A DNA stretch of 64,000 nucleotides from Epiperipatus broadwayi (lineage: Eukaryota > Onychophora > Udeonychophora > Euonychophora > Peripatidae): assembly GCA_028023455.1 (NCBI GenBank), contig JAQFVV010000022.1, forward strand, positions 9,441,100 to 9,505,099, written 5' to 3'. Numbering within the stretch: the first letter of the stretch is position 1; every line of letters begins with the position of its first letter. Positions 33,726 to 46,009 of the stretch are shown here, piece after piece. The position numbers and the translations under genes were made by a program. The notes under the pieces were generated by a model that made no database searches, was not told the origin of the DNA, and was given only the letters and a program-made list of their open reading frames with translations.

Positions 33726-34169
33726 TATTGGATGAGTAGGCATTAGATAGGGATTTTATGCACAAGTCTTCTGGCATCCATTGATTACTCTGTTTAGCAC
33801 AGGTGACAATACTGTATGGAGAGTTTTGCTCTGTTTATGCAAGATGTTTCTAATACATCGTTCTTTAGAGATGCAATACTTACAAGTTTGTTGTGGCTAT
33901 TTAAAGCTCCTTTTTATATAATAAAAAAATATCTTGTTTTCTATATGAATAAAACTAATCAGCAAAGAAAATATATTTGAAATGTCATCTGCTGTTTCTT
34001 GATACTCTCATCTAGTTTAAAAATCATATATTGCTTAATTTTGATAAAGAAAACATTTTTTTCTTTGCAGATTTTACAAAGAGTTATTACTATGAGTATT
34101 ATTCATTTATTAATTAAACAAACATAAACAAAATTATATATATATAATTCAGAGGTCGTGGTTTGCAGA

Positions 34170-34385
34170 TGTACTGTCGAGCTAAGCTTCTGTGTTTCAC
34201 ACAGAACATACAGAGGGCCTCAAAGCAGACGACGCTTTTTCTGCCGATAGGTGGCGCTGTTCACCATGCGTACGCACAGGAACCTTCCACAAGCTGGCTG
34301 GCAGCGTCACCTATCGGCAGAAAAAGCGTCATCTGCTTTTGAGGCCCCTACCCTATATGTCCTGTGTGAAAACACAGATTATGCT
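34170..34385. mobile_element. GC-richer palindromic MITE
   Basis: Arms about 34180-34262 and 34299-34378 are nearly perfect reverse complements, sharing CTTTTTCTGCCGATAGGTG, GAGG-CCTC and TCACACAG ends, around a 36-bp centre rich in CpG (CATGCGTACGCACAG). Composition is far from the neighbouring DNA. No second copy in the window and no clear target duplication. The 68-codon frame over it reflects composition. Confidence 0.75.
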
Positions 34386-35619
34386 ACTGATGTCTTAGTA
34401 TAGTCTTCATACTACACCTTCATTATGCTATATTTAGTTATTTATATTATGATAGTATTAAATTCATTATAAACTTCTTGTGCTACCATTCGTCTCTTTG
34501 CACTAACTGTGAAAAGGTATTTATATGATCATGTAACCACATTTTTATTTATTTTAACTAAATTATAGCAACTTTTACTCCATCTTTTTCTGTCAATTTT
34601 TGTATTCAATTGTAAATGAATTCAAAGCCCAGGATGTAGAGATTACTGTAGAATGGGAGTACTTTGTAGTGATCAATGCAATCAGTAATACTCATATTGA
34701 AGTTGAAATTGGATTAGGAATTTAACAAATGGCTGTATATTGAAGCAGCTCTATTTACATATTCTTGTGATAAGTATGGTCTGAAGTAGCCTATTTCAAA
34801 AAATATATTTATGTCATTATGGAAAATCATGGGTAATCTGTAATAATAATTGTATATTACTTTTTATAAATTTCCATTTTTTTATAATGTAATATATATA
34901 AATATATGAAGAAATGAAAAAAGTAAAAGAGAAGATATAAGAATAATAATAATTGTGTGACAAATGAAAAGAAAGATTTTCAATTTTTTGAAATGTACTT
35001 GGAATTTTTCTTGATCTAAACTCTATGCAAGAATTGAACACAGGCTAATACATAATAGCTAATAAGTCATTGATATTTAAGAATGAAATAGATTCATCTT
35101 CCAAAGTCAGGAAATTTACTTAAATATTTAGATGGCTACATGTTTTGTAAAATAATAATTCATTAAAGTTATAAATATTAATTCTTATTAAGAGCAATGT
35201 CAGCATGTAATACTTATATAAAGCTAAAGCTTTAAGTAAAAAGAAATTGTGTGGTATTCAATTTTCTGAATGATATATTCTACTCTGGAAAATATATATA
35301 AACATTAAAAGCCCAAAGCTAAACTAGTCTATTAAAATAATTAAAATTACCCCAACTACTAGCCAAAGAAAATAAAGTCTCTCTCTCTCTCTCGCCAGTA
35401 TTTATTCAGAAGGTTGAGTGAAAGGTTTGATAGTATTGTTACATTATTGGTAACATTGGTAAACTTGGTAAAATATGGGCCAATGTTATTAATGCTAAGG
35501 ATATATATATATAACTTAAAGGGTCATTGATAGTGAATTTGTGAATACACATTACCACACTCAAAACAATGGGCATTTTATAAATTGCATTACAATTAAT
35601 TGTCATAATATAAAGAAGT
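34386..35619. other. AT-rich DNA, nothing recognised
   Basis: Short CT run near 35380-35392. No gene. Confidence 0.45.
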
Positions 35620-36475
35620 CAACTTTATATGATCAATCAAGAGCAGCTGCCTACCCTAGTGTCAGCTAATGTAAGCTTGAATAATCAATAATTACCAGGT
35701 TCTATTGTATTTAAATCTTTATTCTCAGATAAATTATTGGCTTTTGCCTTTAGCTGTGATGCTTTGAAATTTAAAGTAGAAAACAATGCAGTCAAGAATG
35801 CAAAAAACAATTCAAGCTAAAAACTTGAAATACAAATCAATCTAAGGCTTTGAACTAAAATCAACTTGACTGAATAGTTATATAAATCTGACTCCAATTA
35901 CCCTCAGTTCATTATTAACTGTAGGCATCTTATTTTTCCTGACTAAAAAGATTTATAGTGACTTACTTAATTCTCCAGTTCACATAATATGATAAAACAA
36001 GACCATTTCCCTTCTCTGAGGTAATCTATTGTAAACATAAGAAATCAGTGATTTCCTGTGAGACTTTGGAATTCATAGTTGTAATTGGTAGAGACAAGCA
36101 TACAAAATCTATCTATCTTAGCCAGGGGAATGTGTCTACAATTAATGAAGAATTAGGATACTAAAATATATCGATCCTCACATGAAGTCATACCTATATA
36201 ACTACTCAGTAGGTTGACTTAAGTTTAAAGCCTTAGATTGATTTGAATTTCAGATTTTTAATGTAAATAGTAAAATGGGGTCAAAATTATTGGGGGGATA
36301 TTTGACTGCACTGCTTTGAAATTTGGGTGCCAAAGCTTCATTGATAAAGGCAAAGTTGAAAATTGATCTGATGAGAATTTAAATGCAATAATGTCTGGTA
36401 ATCTCTGATTACTCAAGTTTACAGTAAATGACACTGGAGTAGGAAGCTACTATTGTTTTATCATATTGATTGTAT
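35620..36475. repeat. Old long inverted repeat
   Basis: Arms about 35620-35915 and 36185-36475 are diverged reverse complements (CAAATCAATCTAAGGCTTTGA against CCTTAGATTGATTTGAAT). The spacer of about 270 bp shows nothing coding. Confidence 0.65.
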
Positions 36476-37885
36476 TGGTAAAATAAATGATTGGCTATTA
36501 CTATTATATAATCACTTGTAAGATTGAATTACAGATTAGGGATACCCAAAATTAAAATAATAATGCTATTAAAAGATAGATCCTATTTCAAATCTATTGA
36601 TGGAAGTTTGAAGTTCAGTCTTTAAAAGGAGCCACTATTGGTGCTAAATTAATAAACGATTATACATTAAAATTTATAATTTAGATTTTCAAGATTTTAT
36701 TAATTTCTTAATTAGAATGTTGTAGACATATATAAGTTTATAATTGAATGTATCAAAAAACAAAGAAGAGAATTCCCTGACAATAACCATTTAATAATCC
36801 ATATAAAATATTTCCTAAATGAAAAAAAAAAGAGTATTAAATATATAGCATTTATGCATTTCAGTACAGATCGCCATTTTTAAAGGAACTGTTTTTCTTA
36901 TTGTGTGACTAACAGTATAGTGCTTGTTTAAAAAGTGTGCTCTGAATTGAAAATGCATAAAAGCTTTATATTTAATATTATTTATATATTTTTTCTGTTT
37001 AAGAATTATTTTGTGATTGCATATAGATTATCAAATTTAATTATATTCTTTCATTATTTGTTAGAGACTTATTTTCAAAAGCAGTTTTTTTTACTTCACT
37101 CTAGAGCCATATGTTGTAAGTTTGAGTAATTGGTGAGATGGTTTTAAAGATAGATAAAAAAATACTCTTGGAAACAAATAATAAGCATATGTAAGTTCAT
37201 GTGATGATGATAAACTTATAATATAGAAGATGATTTCTGCTTGGTAAAATAATAAATAAATATGGATTTTTATGAGCAGTATAAGAGAAGAAAAAGTTCA
37301 GCAACTGTCAAAAAAAATTTTAAATGATTGGAGATAAATTTTGAAAAATATAAATGATTGATGGTTATTTTATTTATTGGTGCACTATAAGTAATCTATA
37401 GACCTGAAAAATAATATAATTCTGTGAATAGTAGGTGGCACCTTAGTATACGATAATGACCGATAATGACGGTATTTTGAACAATTGGATAATGTAGATT
37501 ATTACATTCGTCATATCCATCTTATCAATTTATTTAGATTTGGATAAAAATATTCAATATAATAAAATTATTAGTGCTGAATATTGAAAAGACTTAACAT
37601 TCTAATGGAATCAGAGTTTTAAAATACGGAGTGGGTCTAAGACTATGTAAATCTTTTAGGAATATAAGAAGATATGTTGTTCAACTTGAAGTTAAGTTGC
37701 TTTTACTATTTCAATTTCTAAAAAAAAAAGAGAGAAAAAATATTTTACAATAATTATCACTGAATGTCATTGTTATCCATGTCCTGTGCAGTTTGGCACC
37801 ATTGGTGAGCATAGGTTTGGGATTAAGAGGTCCCACCATTGATTCTGATGCTTACAGGTTTGATACTTGAACTTCTTATGAACTC
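36476..37885. other. AT-rich DNA, no gene recognised
   Basis: A weak tRNA-like stretch at about 37800-37870 (box-B-like CAGGTTTGATAC). The direct doublet GATAATGACC/GATAATGACG lies near 37450. Confidence 0.4.
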
Positions 37886-38075
37886 GTAGAGATAAAACTC
37901 TCCATACAGTAGTGGCATTCAGTGCAAGCCAGATTAATCAATGGATACAGGAAGGTTTGTACATAAAATCTCTATCTAGTGACTATTTATCCAATATCCC
38001 TAGACTAGTTTCTAGCCATTGATTATTCTGGCTTGCACTGAATGGTGCTACTGTATGGAGTGTTTTTCCCTGTGA
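37886..38075. repeat. Family A fragment, ribozyme deleted
   Basis: Inverted arms ACTCTCCATACAGTAGTGGCA and TGCTACTGTATGGAGTG. The middle keeps CTAGACTAGTTTCTAG but lacks the CUGANGA side. Confidence 0.65.
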
Positions 38076-38099
38076 AAAACAGCTTGTGTAAATATAAAG

Positions 38100-39179
38100 G
38101 GTACTCTTTTAGTATGCGATCTCCGCCATTTTGAATTTCAAAAACAGCCAAAAACATCATCTGACACATCTAAGTGATAAAAAAGTACGCGAAAATGAAA
38201 AAAAAATAGAACTTGGGTCACTTGACTTGGAAAAACCCACCAAAACATCACACAGTTAAAAAAAAGCCAAAACATAAAAAATTTAGAACTCTGGTCATGT
38301 GACTATAATATCGATAAAAAGCAACACATATAAATCTGAAAATTTGATAAAACAGATTATGAGATCGCATAATTAAAAAAAAGCCAAATAGATCACATAA
38401 TAAAAAAGAACGTCAAATAGGTTGCATAATAAAAAAAACCCAAATAAATAGCATAATAAAAAAGAAAGCCAAATAGATCGCATAGTGAAAAAAGGCCAAA
38501 ACGTAAAAAAATTAAAAATCTGGTCAAGAAAAACCTTATAAAATAGATATGAGATCGCATAATAATAAAAAAGAGCCAAATAGATCACATAATAAAAAAA
38601 GCTAAATAGATCACATAGTAAAAAAAAAAGCCAAAACGAAAGCCTTACAAAACACATATGAGATCGCATAATAAAAAAAAAGCCAAATAGATCGCATAAT
38701 AAAAAAAGCCAAATAGATCACATAGTAAAAAAAAAAGGCAAAATGAAAACCTTACAAAATACATATGAGATCGCATATTAAAAAAAAAGTAAGGCCAAAA
38801 TGTGAAAAATTTAGAACTCTGGTCATGAGACTATAATATCAAATAAAAGCAACTCATAGATCTGAGATCGTAAAAAATATAAAAATCTAACATGCATTAA
38901 TGAACACAGGTTACAAAAGAAAATTTAACTTATAAAAAGCATCACATATTATTAACAAATAAAAAGCATAGATATTTAAAACATATAAAAAGCTAACATG
39001 CATTATTAAATCATGCAGGTTACTAAAAGAGCACCAAATAGGGTTTTTCCAAGTCATATGACCCACATTCTAATTTTTTTTCATTTTTGCGTACTTTTTT
39101 ATCACTTGGATGTGTCAGACGATGTTTTTGGCTGTTTGTGAAATTCAAAATGGCGGAGATCATGTACTAAAAGAGCACC
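38100..39179. mobile_element. MITE with 140-bp inverted ends, 8-bp target duplication and internal minisatellite
   Basis: Exact 8-bp duplication ATATAAAG at 38092-38099 and 39180-39187. Inverted ends of about 140 bp begin GGTACTCTTTTAG and GGTGCTCTTTTAG and contain CTCCGCCATTTTGAATTTCA. An 8-bp duplication is characteristic of hAT (and some other) DNA transposons. The interior (about 38240-38880) is a minisatellite built on AGATCGCATAATAAAAAAA and GCCAAATAGATC units, partly arranged as longer blocks with GGTCATG-GACTATAATATC. A 98-codon frame on minus is a translation of this repeat. No transposase, so non-autonomous. Confidence 0.85.
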
Positions 39180-39187
39180 ATATAAAG

Positions 39188-39924
39188 AATAGTGATCAGA
39201 TGATATTCTTATGAACTCCTGAATAAATGAAGCCATATGCCTTTATTTATTACTATCTACTATACAGAAAGTACTTTCAAAAATTTGATTAAATATATTT
39301 ATTTTGATCATAGCTGAGTGATTGGCAGATAACATTTTAGAGAGACAAAAAACACTCAGATATTGTTTTTAGTTGCCAGAAAAATGCAGGAAAAATGTAG
39401 CAATAAAAGATGGGATTTATATTAATTGATTTTATTGATTTGATAAAGTATTTGATGTGATTTCATGCAGTGGTTGAATGGTTAACTTGGAACTTAAGAC
39501 CACAGATTGTGGATCCACTTCATCTCTTCTGGTGCTTGTTCAGAGAAAAAGATCAGAAAGAAAGGAAATGCAAAAAAAAAACACAAGCATCATCACTATT
39601 AATAGTGAAAAATTGAAGGGAATTGCAAAAAAAAACACCTAATCTTGAAAACAATGTTTATATCTGATCCGACTTTGTTTTTCATTTTTATGAATTTTTG
39701 AAATAGTTTATAAGTGACTTCAAGAAACACATATCAAATTATAATAAAAGTTTGATGATTAATATTTTAATTTAAACTAAATAAAAACAAAGACAAGAAT
39801 TGACAGTTTGATGATGATTAAGCTTTTTTTTTCCAATCAAAATATGATCTATAGAATGTAGTTAATGCTTTAATACAACTTATAATGACTTTTAATTAAT
39901 AATTAATGTTCAAAAACTTGGTTG
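39188..39924. other. AT-rich DNA with a tRNA-like fragment
   Basis: About 39465-39530 has box-A-like AGTGGTTGAATGGTTAAC and box-B-like GTGGATCCACTTC. Probably an old SINE head. Confidence 0.4.
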
Positions 39925-40255
39925 TTTTATTAATCAGTGATTGTTTTGGATAGTTATCAATTTGAGAATAGAGATTATTTTAAATGTCTTGGTAATTTTT
40001 TACTCAAAAAAGTACATTTAAATGTTGAAATGCAACAGAAATTTTTATATATTGCTGCTGTAATTTTACGAGATAAAAGAAAGGGTATTTTATTATAATA
40101 ATGGAAATATTTCAAGTAAATTAGATGCACATAGAGATGTTATTATTCCCAAACTATTGTATGGAAGTGAAATATATACTTTTTATCAAGTAACAGTAAA
40201 AGAACCAGAAATATTTTGTTTAAATGTTTCTAATATTCTGAAAATATGACAGCAA
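39925..40255 (+). pseudogene. LINE reverse transcriptase C-terminal relic
   Basis: Joined frames read QFENRDYFKCLGNFLL and, near 40150, IPKLLYGSEIYTF, matching the KYLG and LLYGSETWTL signatures after the palm of many LINE reverse transcriptases. Stops and frameshifts make it inactive. No endonuclease or 3' end is seen. Confidence 0.5.
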
Positions 40256-40384
40256 AGTCATTTTAAATAAAATATTTTTGAGGTTCATTAGTTGTTATCA
40301 TATTGAATCTATAATCTGTTAAAATTGGTATATGTTTACATTATAAAAATTCCCAATCAGTCTAAAATGGTTCAATGTTAATTA

Positions 40385-41060
40385 CTTTCAAATCTCTAGC
40401 ACTCGTTACAATACATAACTGACAGTCAATCAGATGTCAAGGATAGCTGACTAAAATGACATCAAACCTAAACACCCAACAAATATTTTATGAGAAAAGA
40501 GCAGCCACCCTTCTCTCAACTTTTCTTTCTATATATCTAAGACAGTTGTAAGCATTTAGGTTTGAAAGCTTGAAGCTTTAAATATCTTTACAATTAACTC
40601 ACTGAGTCTAAATCATAAATATACAATGCAAAATCCTATAATTTACTATGAAGTAGTTTTTAGAATGCATAACAAGCAGTAAAGTATGTAAATAATATTT
40701 TAATTTGTGAAGCGCCGATAGTTGAAAACTGAAATAAATCAAGATACTGCCAAATCTCTAGTGTTGTACCTTTATGATTTAGCCTCAGTGAGTTAATTGT
40801 AAAGATATTTAAAGCTTCAAGCTTTCAAACCTAAATGCTTATGACTGGCTTAGATATATAGAAAGAAAAATTGAGAGAAGGGTGGCTGCTCTTTTTTTGT
40901 AAAATCTTTATGTGTTTAGGTTTGATGTCATTTTAGACAGCTATCCTTGACATCTGATTGGCTGTCAGTTTTGTATTGTAATGAGCACTAGAGATTTGGC
41001 AGTATCTCGATTTATTTCAGTTTTCAACTATCAGTGCTTTTCAAATTAAAATATTATTTA
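40385..41060. mobile_element. Foldback element F, second copy
   Basis: Palindrome with arms about 40385-40675 and 40740-41060 (GAGAAGGGTGGCTGCTCT, TTTAGGTTTGATGTCATTTTA). The layout and several blocks (TATATAGAAAG, AACTCACTGAGT, TTTAAATATCTT) match 16938-17584 with considerable divergence. No clear target duplication. Confidence 0.75.
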
Positions 41061-41353
41061 ATTACTTTCATGGAAGAAAATGGTTGAGAATAGAGTACAA
41101 AATAGAGCTATTAGTTCAATGAGTGGAGTTATTTTTTTAATCAAAAATATTTTGCTTTAGAAGTTAAAAGACAATCATAAAATGTCAGACAAACAGACTG
41201 ATAAATTATCATGCAATACATGTAGAAATATTTATATTACATGGATTAGTTTGTATAGTCATTACAAAACATTTTAAACTTTTTGTTTTTCTGTGTCTCC
41301 CTTTTATCTTTTATTTCTATGATTAGTCACTTTTTCTCATCAGCATCAATTAA

Positions 41354-41354
<1 letters not shown>

Positions 41355-41443
<89 letters not shown>
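41355..41443. repeat. (TA)n(GA)n microsatellite
   Basis: About 31 TA units, then about 12 GA units. The short YIYIYI frame across it is an artefact. Confidence 0.95.
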
Positions 41444-41449
<6 letters not shown>

Positions 41450-41459
41450 AATGTGTGGA

Positions 41460-41740
41460 GATATTTATTTATAATTACTTAATTAGAAAATATTTTATCT
41501 AGAACAGCAAATGAAAGCCAACTGCCTCAAGCAAAGAGTTAAAGTAAAACTGTCATAATGATTATAGTCAAACAGACTATGTCATGAGTTAAAATAAAAC
41601 TGTCAGACTGATTGCATTTCAAAACGATTTTTTGAATGCAATCAACTTAATAGTCTTATTTTAACTCTTGACTTGGGTCAGTTGGCTTTCATTAGCTACT
41701 GTTAAAGGTAAAGTGCTTTCTAATTAAGTAGTTATAAATG
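41460..41740. repeat. Inverted repeat
   Basis: Arms about 41460-41570 and 41637-41740 share AATGAAAGCCAACTG and ACTTAATTAGAAA in reverse complement. Inside, AGTTAAA-TAAAACTGTCA is also repeated directly. Confidence 0.7.
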
Positions 41741-41799
41741 GATAACTCCACCTTTCCATCTAAAACATTCATTAACAATTTATTACTATATATACATGA

Positions 41800-41890
41800 A
41801 AGTAGCCAACATGATCAATAACAATCAACAATCTCAATCTGATGTCAAGGCAATCTCTTTTTACAATAAAGGTGGGCACACCCCTTTATC
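41800..41890 (+). repeat. Repeat H copy
   Basis: ATCAATAACAATCAACAATC and TGTCAAGGCAATCTC match 21565-21660 and 51888-52035. Confidence 0.6.
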
Positions 41891-42804
41891 TATGGTACTA
41901 TATTGGACAATACAGATAAGTAATTATAATTGCAAGAATGTCCATACTTCTTTTATTAATTTTTAATAATATATTAGTAAGAATATATTATTAAGGTAAT
42001 TCTTGCATTGGTTAATAATCTTCTAAATTACAAATATACCTCATGTGGAATTTGCTTTTATTATATACATTTATAAATCTTAGAAAAATAATATAGCCAT
42101 CTATCATATCAATTCTGTGTTTGATATTAGTAACAAAGAATGGAGATATATCTCACCATAACATTTTCCTCTTTTTTTTTACACAGATAGAACATGATTA
42201 AAAATAATCAATCAGTTTTTTGAGCCAGTGATAAAATTATATTGGTCTTTTCTGATTTTATAATACTTGAATTATTGATACTCAAATGAGTTGAAATACT
42301 AAAATCCAAATTAATGAACTTTTTCAAAAACAACATGAGCATATAACAGATTATTCCCCTCCCCCTTTTCTTTAATGAATTTATGGCAGGAAGTTTCTAG
42401 AAAAGCTTTGTGTTTTTTTCAACTCTGAAACATGGTGAAGAACCTATCATGACTTAATTAGAGTATTGTATTTTTCAATTTTTACTCTGAACTGACATGT
42501 TTCAGTTGCAGTCTATTCAACCATTTTGGATATCTAGATTATTCCTATGGTACCAGTATTGTTTCCAAACTATGCATGTATTTTCAAACTTGTTTATGCA
42601 TCAATGTACACAATCCATATAATCAGATATTTATTAGAATAATATAAATATGATTTATATAGTTTTTATAAACTTCTCACTTACCTTGTTTAAATATTAT
42701 TGGCTAATGTTTATTCTTTAATAATGATTGAGAAATAGGAAACTTCTGACATTTTTCAGAAAACTTTTTCTTTTAAGTTATATCTTAATTAGAATATTAC
42801 ATTT

Positions 42805-43240
42805 GGAGAGAAACAGTTTGGTTTTCAAAGTGGAAATACAAGAAATGCTATTGGTTTTGTTAGAATGATTGCAGAGAGATGCATATAAAAATGTAAACAA
42901 ATTGGTATATATTTTGTTAATTTAGAAAAAGCATTTGATAGAATAAACTCGAATAAACTTTTGATTATTTGGAAAAATAAAGAAGGGAATTTAGACAAGA
43001 ATGCTGCAAGTCACGTGTGCTTTTTAATGTTTATTTATAAAATATGAGAGAGGAATATTTAGTTTGTGGAAGATCTAATACTAGAAGTAGACTAATAAAA
43101 TGTGTAAGATTTATAAATATTATGCCTCTTATTCCTGAAAAAGAAAAGAGTCACCAGAATATGTTGAGTAAATTGGATGAAGGATTTATGGAATACAGAA
43201 TAAAGATTAATGTTGAAAAGATCAAGTGCTTATAAACAGA
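42805..43240 (+). pseudogene. LINE reverse transcriptase palm relic
   Basis: Frames read FGFQSGNTRNAIGFVRMI, then GIYFVNLEKAFDRINSNKL, then YRIKINVEKIKCL. These match the FGF/RxG, F.DLEKAFDR.....L and YGLKINVKKTK motifs of reverse transcriptases from several LINE clades. The YADD box region has decayed to INIMPLI. A deletion and stops between blocks make it inactive. It is not contiguous with the 40-kb relic, whose domain order would be reversed. Confidence 0.65.
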
Positions 43241-43249
43241 AAGAAATAC

Positions 43250-45184
43250 AAAAAAAAAATACAATATTCATGATAAATAATTATAAATATTAAGCAACTT
43301 TCCTTAGACAAATGTAAAAGTTATATGTACTGACACATATTCTTAAGAAAAGCTATAAATTGAATGGAAGTTTATATAAAACTATAAATTGGAAGCTAAG
43401 TGCTTTCAAGGGCATTAGTTATAGCATTAGAATGTCCATTCGAAATATTTTTAAGTATTTCTTCTTCTTTTTTTTTAAAGTTTATTATTAATGTTTTTTT
43501 TTGTTCCTATTTTCTTTTCACCTGCATCGTTTTCTCCAACATATTTTTTATAATACATCTACATATATAAATATAGCTGCCCAACCTACCCCCTGCCCTC
43601 TTTTTATTAAAGATGAATCCATACTTCTGGTGCTAAAGAATTTTCTTTAAAAGTTAAAATTAATTGTAAGCTCTACACCCACAGAAGTAAGACGTACTTT
43701 TACCAATGGTGAAAACCATATTATATTACAATTATATATTTTTTTATTTTTATAGTAAATTTATTAACACCCATTTAAGTCATCCAGATTAAACTGCTAA
43801 CTAGATAGAGATTTATTTACTAACCAATTTTGGATAGTTAACTTTGTAGGCTGTGAACTGATGTTTTTGGAAGATAAATCTTAAATCTGGATTCTTTAAA
43901 ATTCAATTGACTGGACTCAAATTTAAACTGTGTGCTAACCACTACACTATGAGGTCCTTCAAGTTGATGTCAGTTATAAATCAATTACAATCTTTACCTG
44001 TTATTAAAAAATCATAAATATTTAAAGCATTTTGTAGTATATTTAAGATATACATACAAAATACCATTTAGGAATATCAATAATTTCTTTGTGAAATACA
44101 TTTCTGGGTTTATATAAAAAAATATGCTAAAAGCATGCATTTTTTCAAAATTTTGGATAATATATTGATTGTAAGGTTAATTAATTATCATTATTTTCTT
44201 TTCATTAATATAAATTATTTTAGCAATTAATTTCCAAAATTCAATTTTCTTGATATTATCAATTGCAAGCTATGGCAAAGAATCATCGGCCATGGTCGAT
44301 TACAATCAGTTGTCATAATACTCTATAATATGGCTAATTTACTCTGTCTGCATTCGGATATTAACACACACTACTACTTATACAAATATATTTATAAACA
44401 TATTTTCACATACAGACAATTATAAATAAAATTTCACAAATGTTCGACAACCATATTTTTATTAAATATATATATTATTCATTAATTTCCCAGAAGTCTT
44501 TTTTGTGGAGTTTATAAATCCCCAGGGCTCCGCTCAGAAATTAGTGACCTTAATTTTTGTATCTTCTAATAATTTGAGGAATTTTTAAAATAATTTGTTT
44601 TGCATATCACTTGTAAACTTTTAAACAGATGCTCCAGTTCAGTTTCGCCACAGCCTTGCTTTTTATATATATCCATCAATATTTAAATGTCCTTGAAACA
44701 ATGATTCATAATTAATCTGTTTAATTATCAGCTTAAAGTTTAGGCTTTAGAATATTGATAATTTGATAAAATTCAGATGTTTTCTCTCACTCGTTAAATT
44801 ACAATCTACAAACAAATTTTCAGATATGACGATAATATTGATAATAAAAATTAACCAAAGAATTGTTCTGTTATGTGTTTACTTATAAATCTCAATCAAA
44901 CCCTAGCACCCGGATGATGCTAGTGTATTAACATGCAATTGTAATGCAGGCTACCGTCTTTTATCCATGTCTCTAGTACATATAACTGCCTTTTTTTTTA
45001 TCTTCAATTTTTTTTATTATTTTCTTTAAACGTTTAATTTTTTTTTATTCTCTCTCTCTCTCTTTCTATATATATATATTAGTTGCATATTGTTCCGTTT
45101 GAACTGAAATAAGTCATACTTTCCTTGATGAACATATTCCCATGTTGTTTATGAAAATCATTGACAAGGTCATGCTTAATTACA
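43250..45184. other. AT-rich DNA, no gene recognised; one tRNA-like fragment
   Basis: About 43905-43965 on the minus strand has box-A-like TCATAGTGTAGTGGTTAGCA and TTTGAGTCCAG. The segment 44270-44560 is a little richer in C+G but has no recognisable frame. Confidence 0.4.
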
Positions 45185-45455
45185 GCTTTTCAATAGGATG
45201 GACGGCTGAAGAGTTGGCGGTTGGAGTGGATTGAAGCCTGTCCATTAAAGAATGAAAATTGGCTATCTTAATATAAATTTGAGAACTTATTGTATATATG
45301 TGTAAAGATGATAATCTGGACCAACTGATGAGTGCTGCTTTACCACAAAATACCAATATTAGTGATTATTTATATTTTGGGCATATATGTGGTTAAGTGT
45401 ATCAATGGTATGAGATAGTGTGGAGAGTTGAGGGTCGTGTGAAAGTCTGAGCTCA
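45185..45455 (+). repeat. Family E element, left end lost
   Basis: Matches 9125-9383 along its length (GCCTGTCCATTAAAGAATG, TTGGCTATCTTAATATAAA, GTGTGGAGAG near the end) but lacks the left inverted end. Confidence 0.7.
45319..45364 (+). ncRNA. Hammerhead ribozyme motif, family E copy 2
   Basis: CUGAUGA at 45325-45331. Stem II GUGCU/ACCAC (four of five pairs). G12 has become A (AAA at 45347-45349). Stem III AU/AU around ACCA. A45358 is the cleavage-site nucleotide. Stem I ACCAA/UUAGU has one mismatch. Copy 1 keeps G12, while this copy keeps the bottom stem II pair, so the ancestor had an intact core and stem II. Confidence 0.55.
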
Positions 45456-46009
45456 AAATATCCTATATATTACATTGATTGTATAGGTATATATATATAC
45501 ATAACCTGTATGTTAGATATTTAATACTATTATATAACTTGCTTATTCTTTGTAGAGTGTTCTAAATATAAAGTTTTACTAGTTAATATTTCTATTTTCT
45601 TATGATACCTAATAATAATAATGATAATGATAATAATAGTAATAATAATAGTTCAGCAGCAAATGGTTCACCTGTTCAGAGTCAAGATAACAAGCCCAAC
45701 AGTTTTATATTTAGAAAGTACTAAAAACCTAAATTTGAAAAGGTAAAAGACTTCCCTGTTATACACTTTGTTCAATTCAGAATTAATTCACACCTTTTTA
45801 AAATATTCTGTGATAATTTTCATTCAAAATTTTAACAAAAATAAATTATTAATCAATAATTTTAAAAACAATATGGCAACGGAGATACCACATGACCGGA
45901 TGTCTCCATAGTAGTCCTGCAGCAAGCAGTTTGCTTGTTAAACAGTCAAGGTAACAAGCTTCAATGTTTTACTTTTTAAAAATACTAGATACCTAAACCT
46001 GACAAGATG

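Larger units (their letters stand above)
33372..33838. repeat. Family A palindrome, well preserved
   Basis: Arms 33442-33647 and 33655-33838 are reverse complements with a 7-bp centre. Positions 33383-33441 add the flank that precedes this segment in the 1-456 unit (TTAAACCATTAAGCATCACA), so only one arm has it. It is the least diverged family A palindrome here. Confidence 0.85.

Noticed and set aside
38373-38669. 98-codon open frame rich in F, L and Y
   Set aside because: Translation of the minisatellite inside the 38-kb MITE.
40385-41060. Hammerhead in element F
   Set aside because: CACTGAG and, in the 17-kb copy, GAAATC with a good stem-III-like hairpin (AUC/GAU around UUUC) are present, but CUGANGA is CUGAGUU or CUGAGUC and stems I and II do not form.
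39925-43240. One LINE spanning the 40-kb and 42.8-kb reverse transcriptase pieces
   Set aside because: The C-terminal motifs come first and the palm motifs second on the same strand, so they cannot be one element in order.
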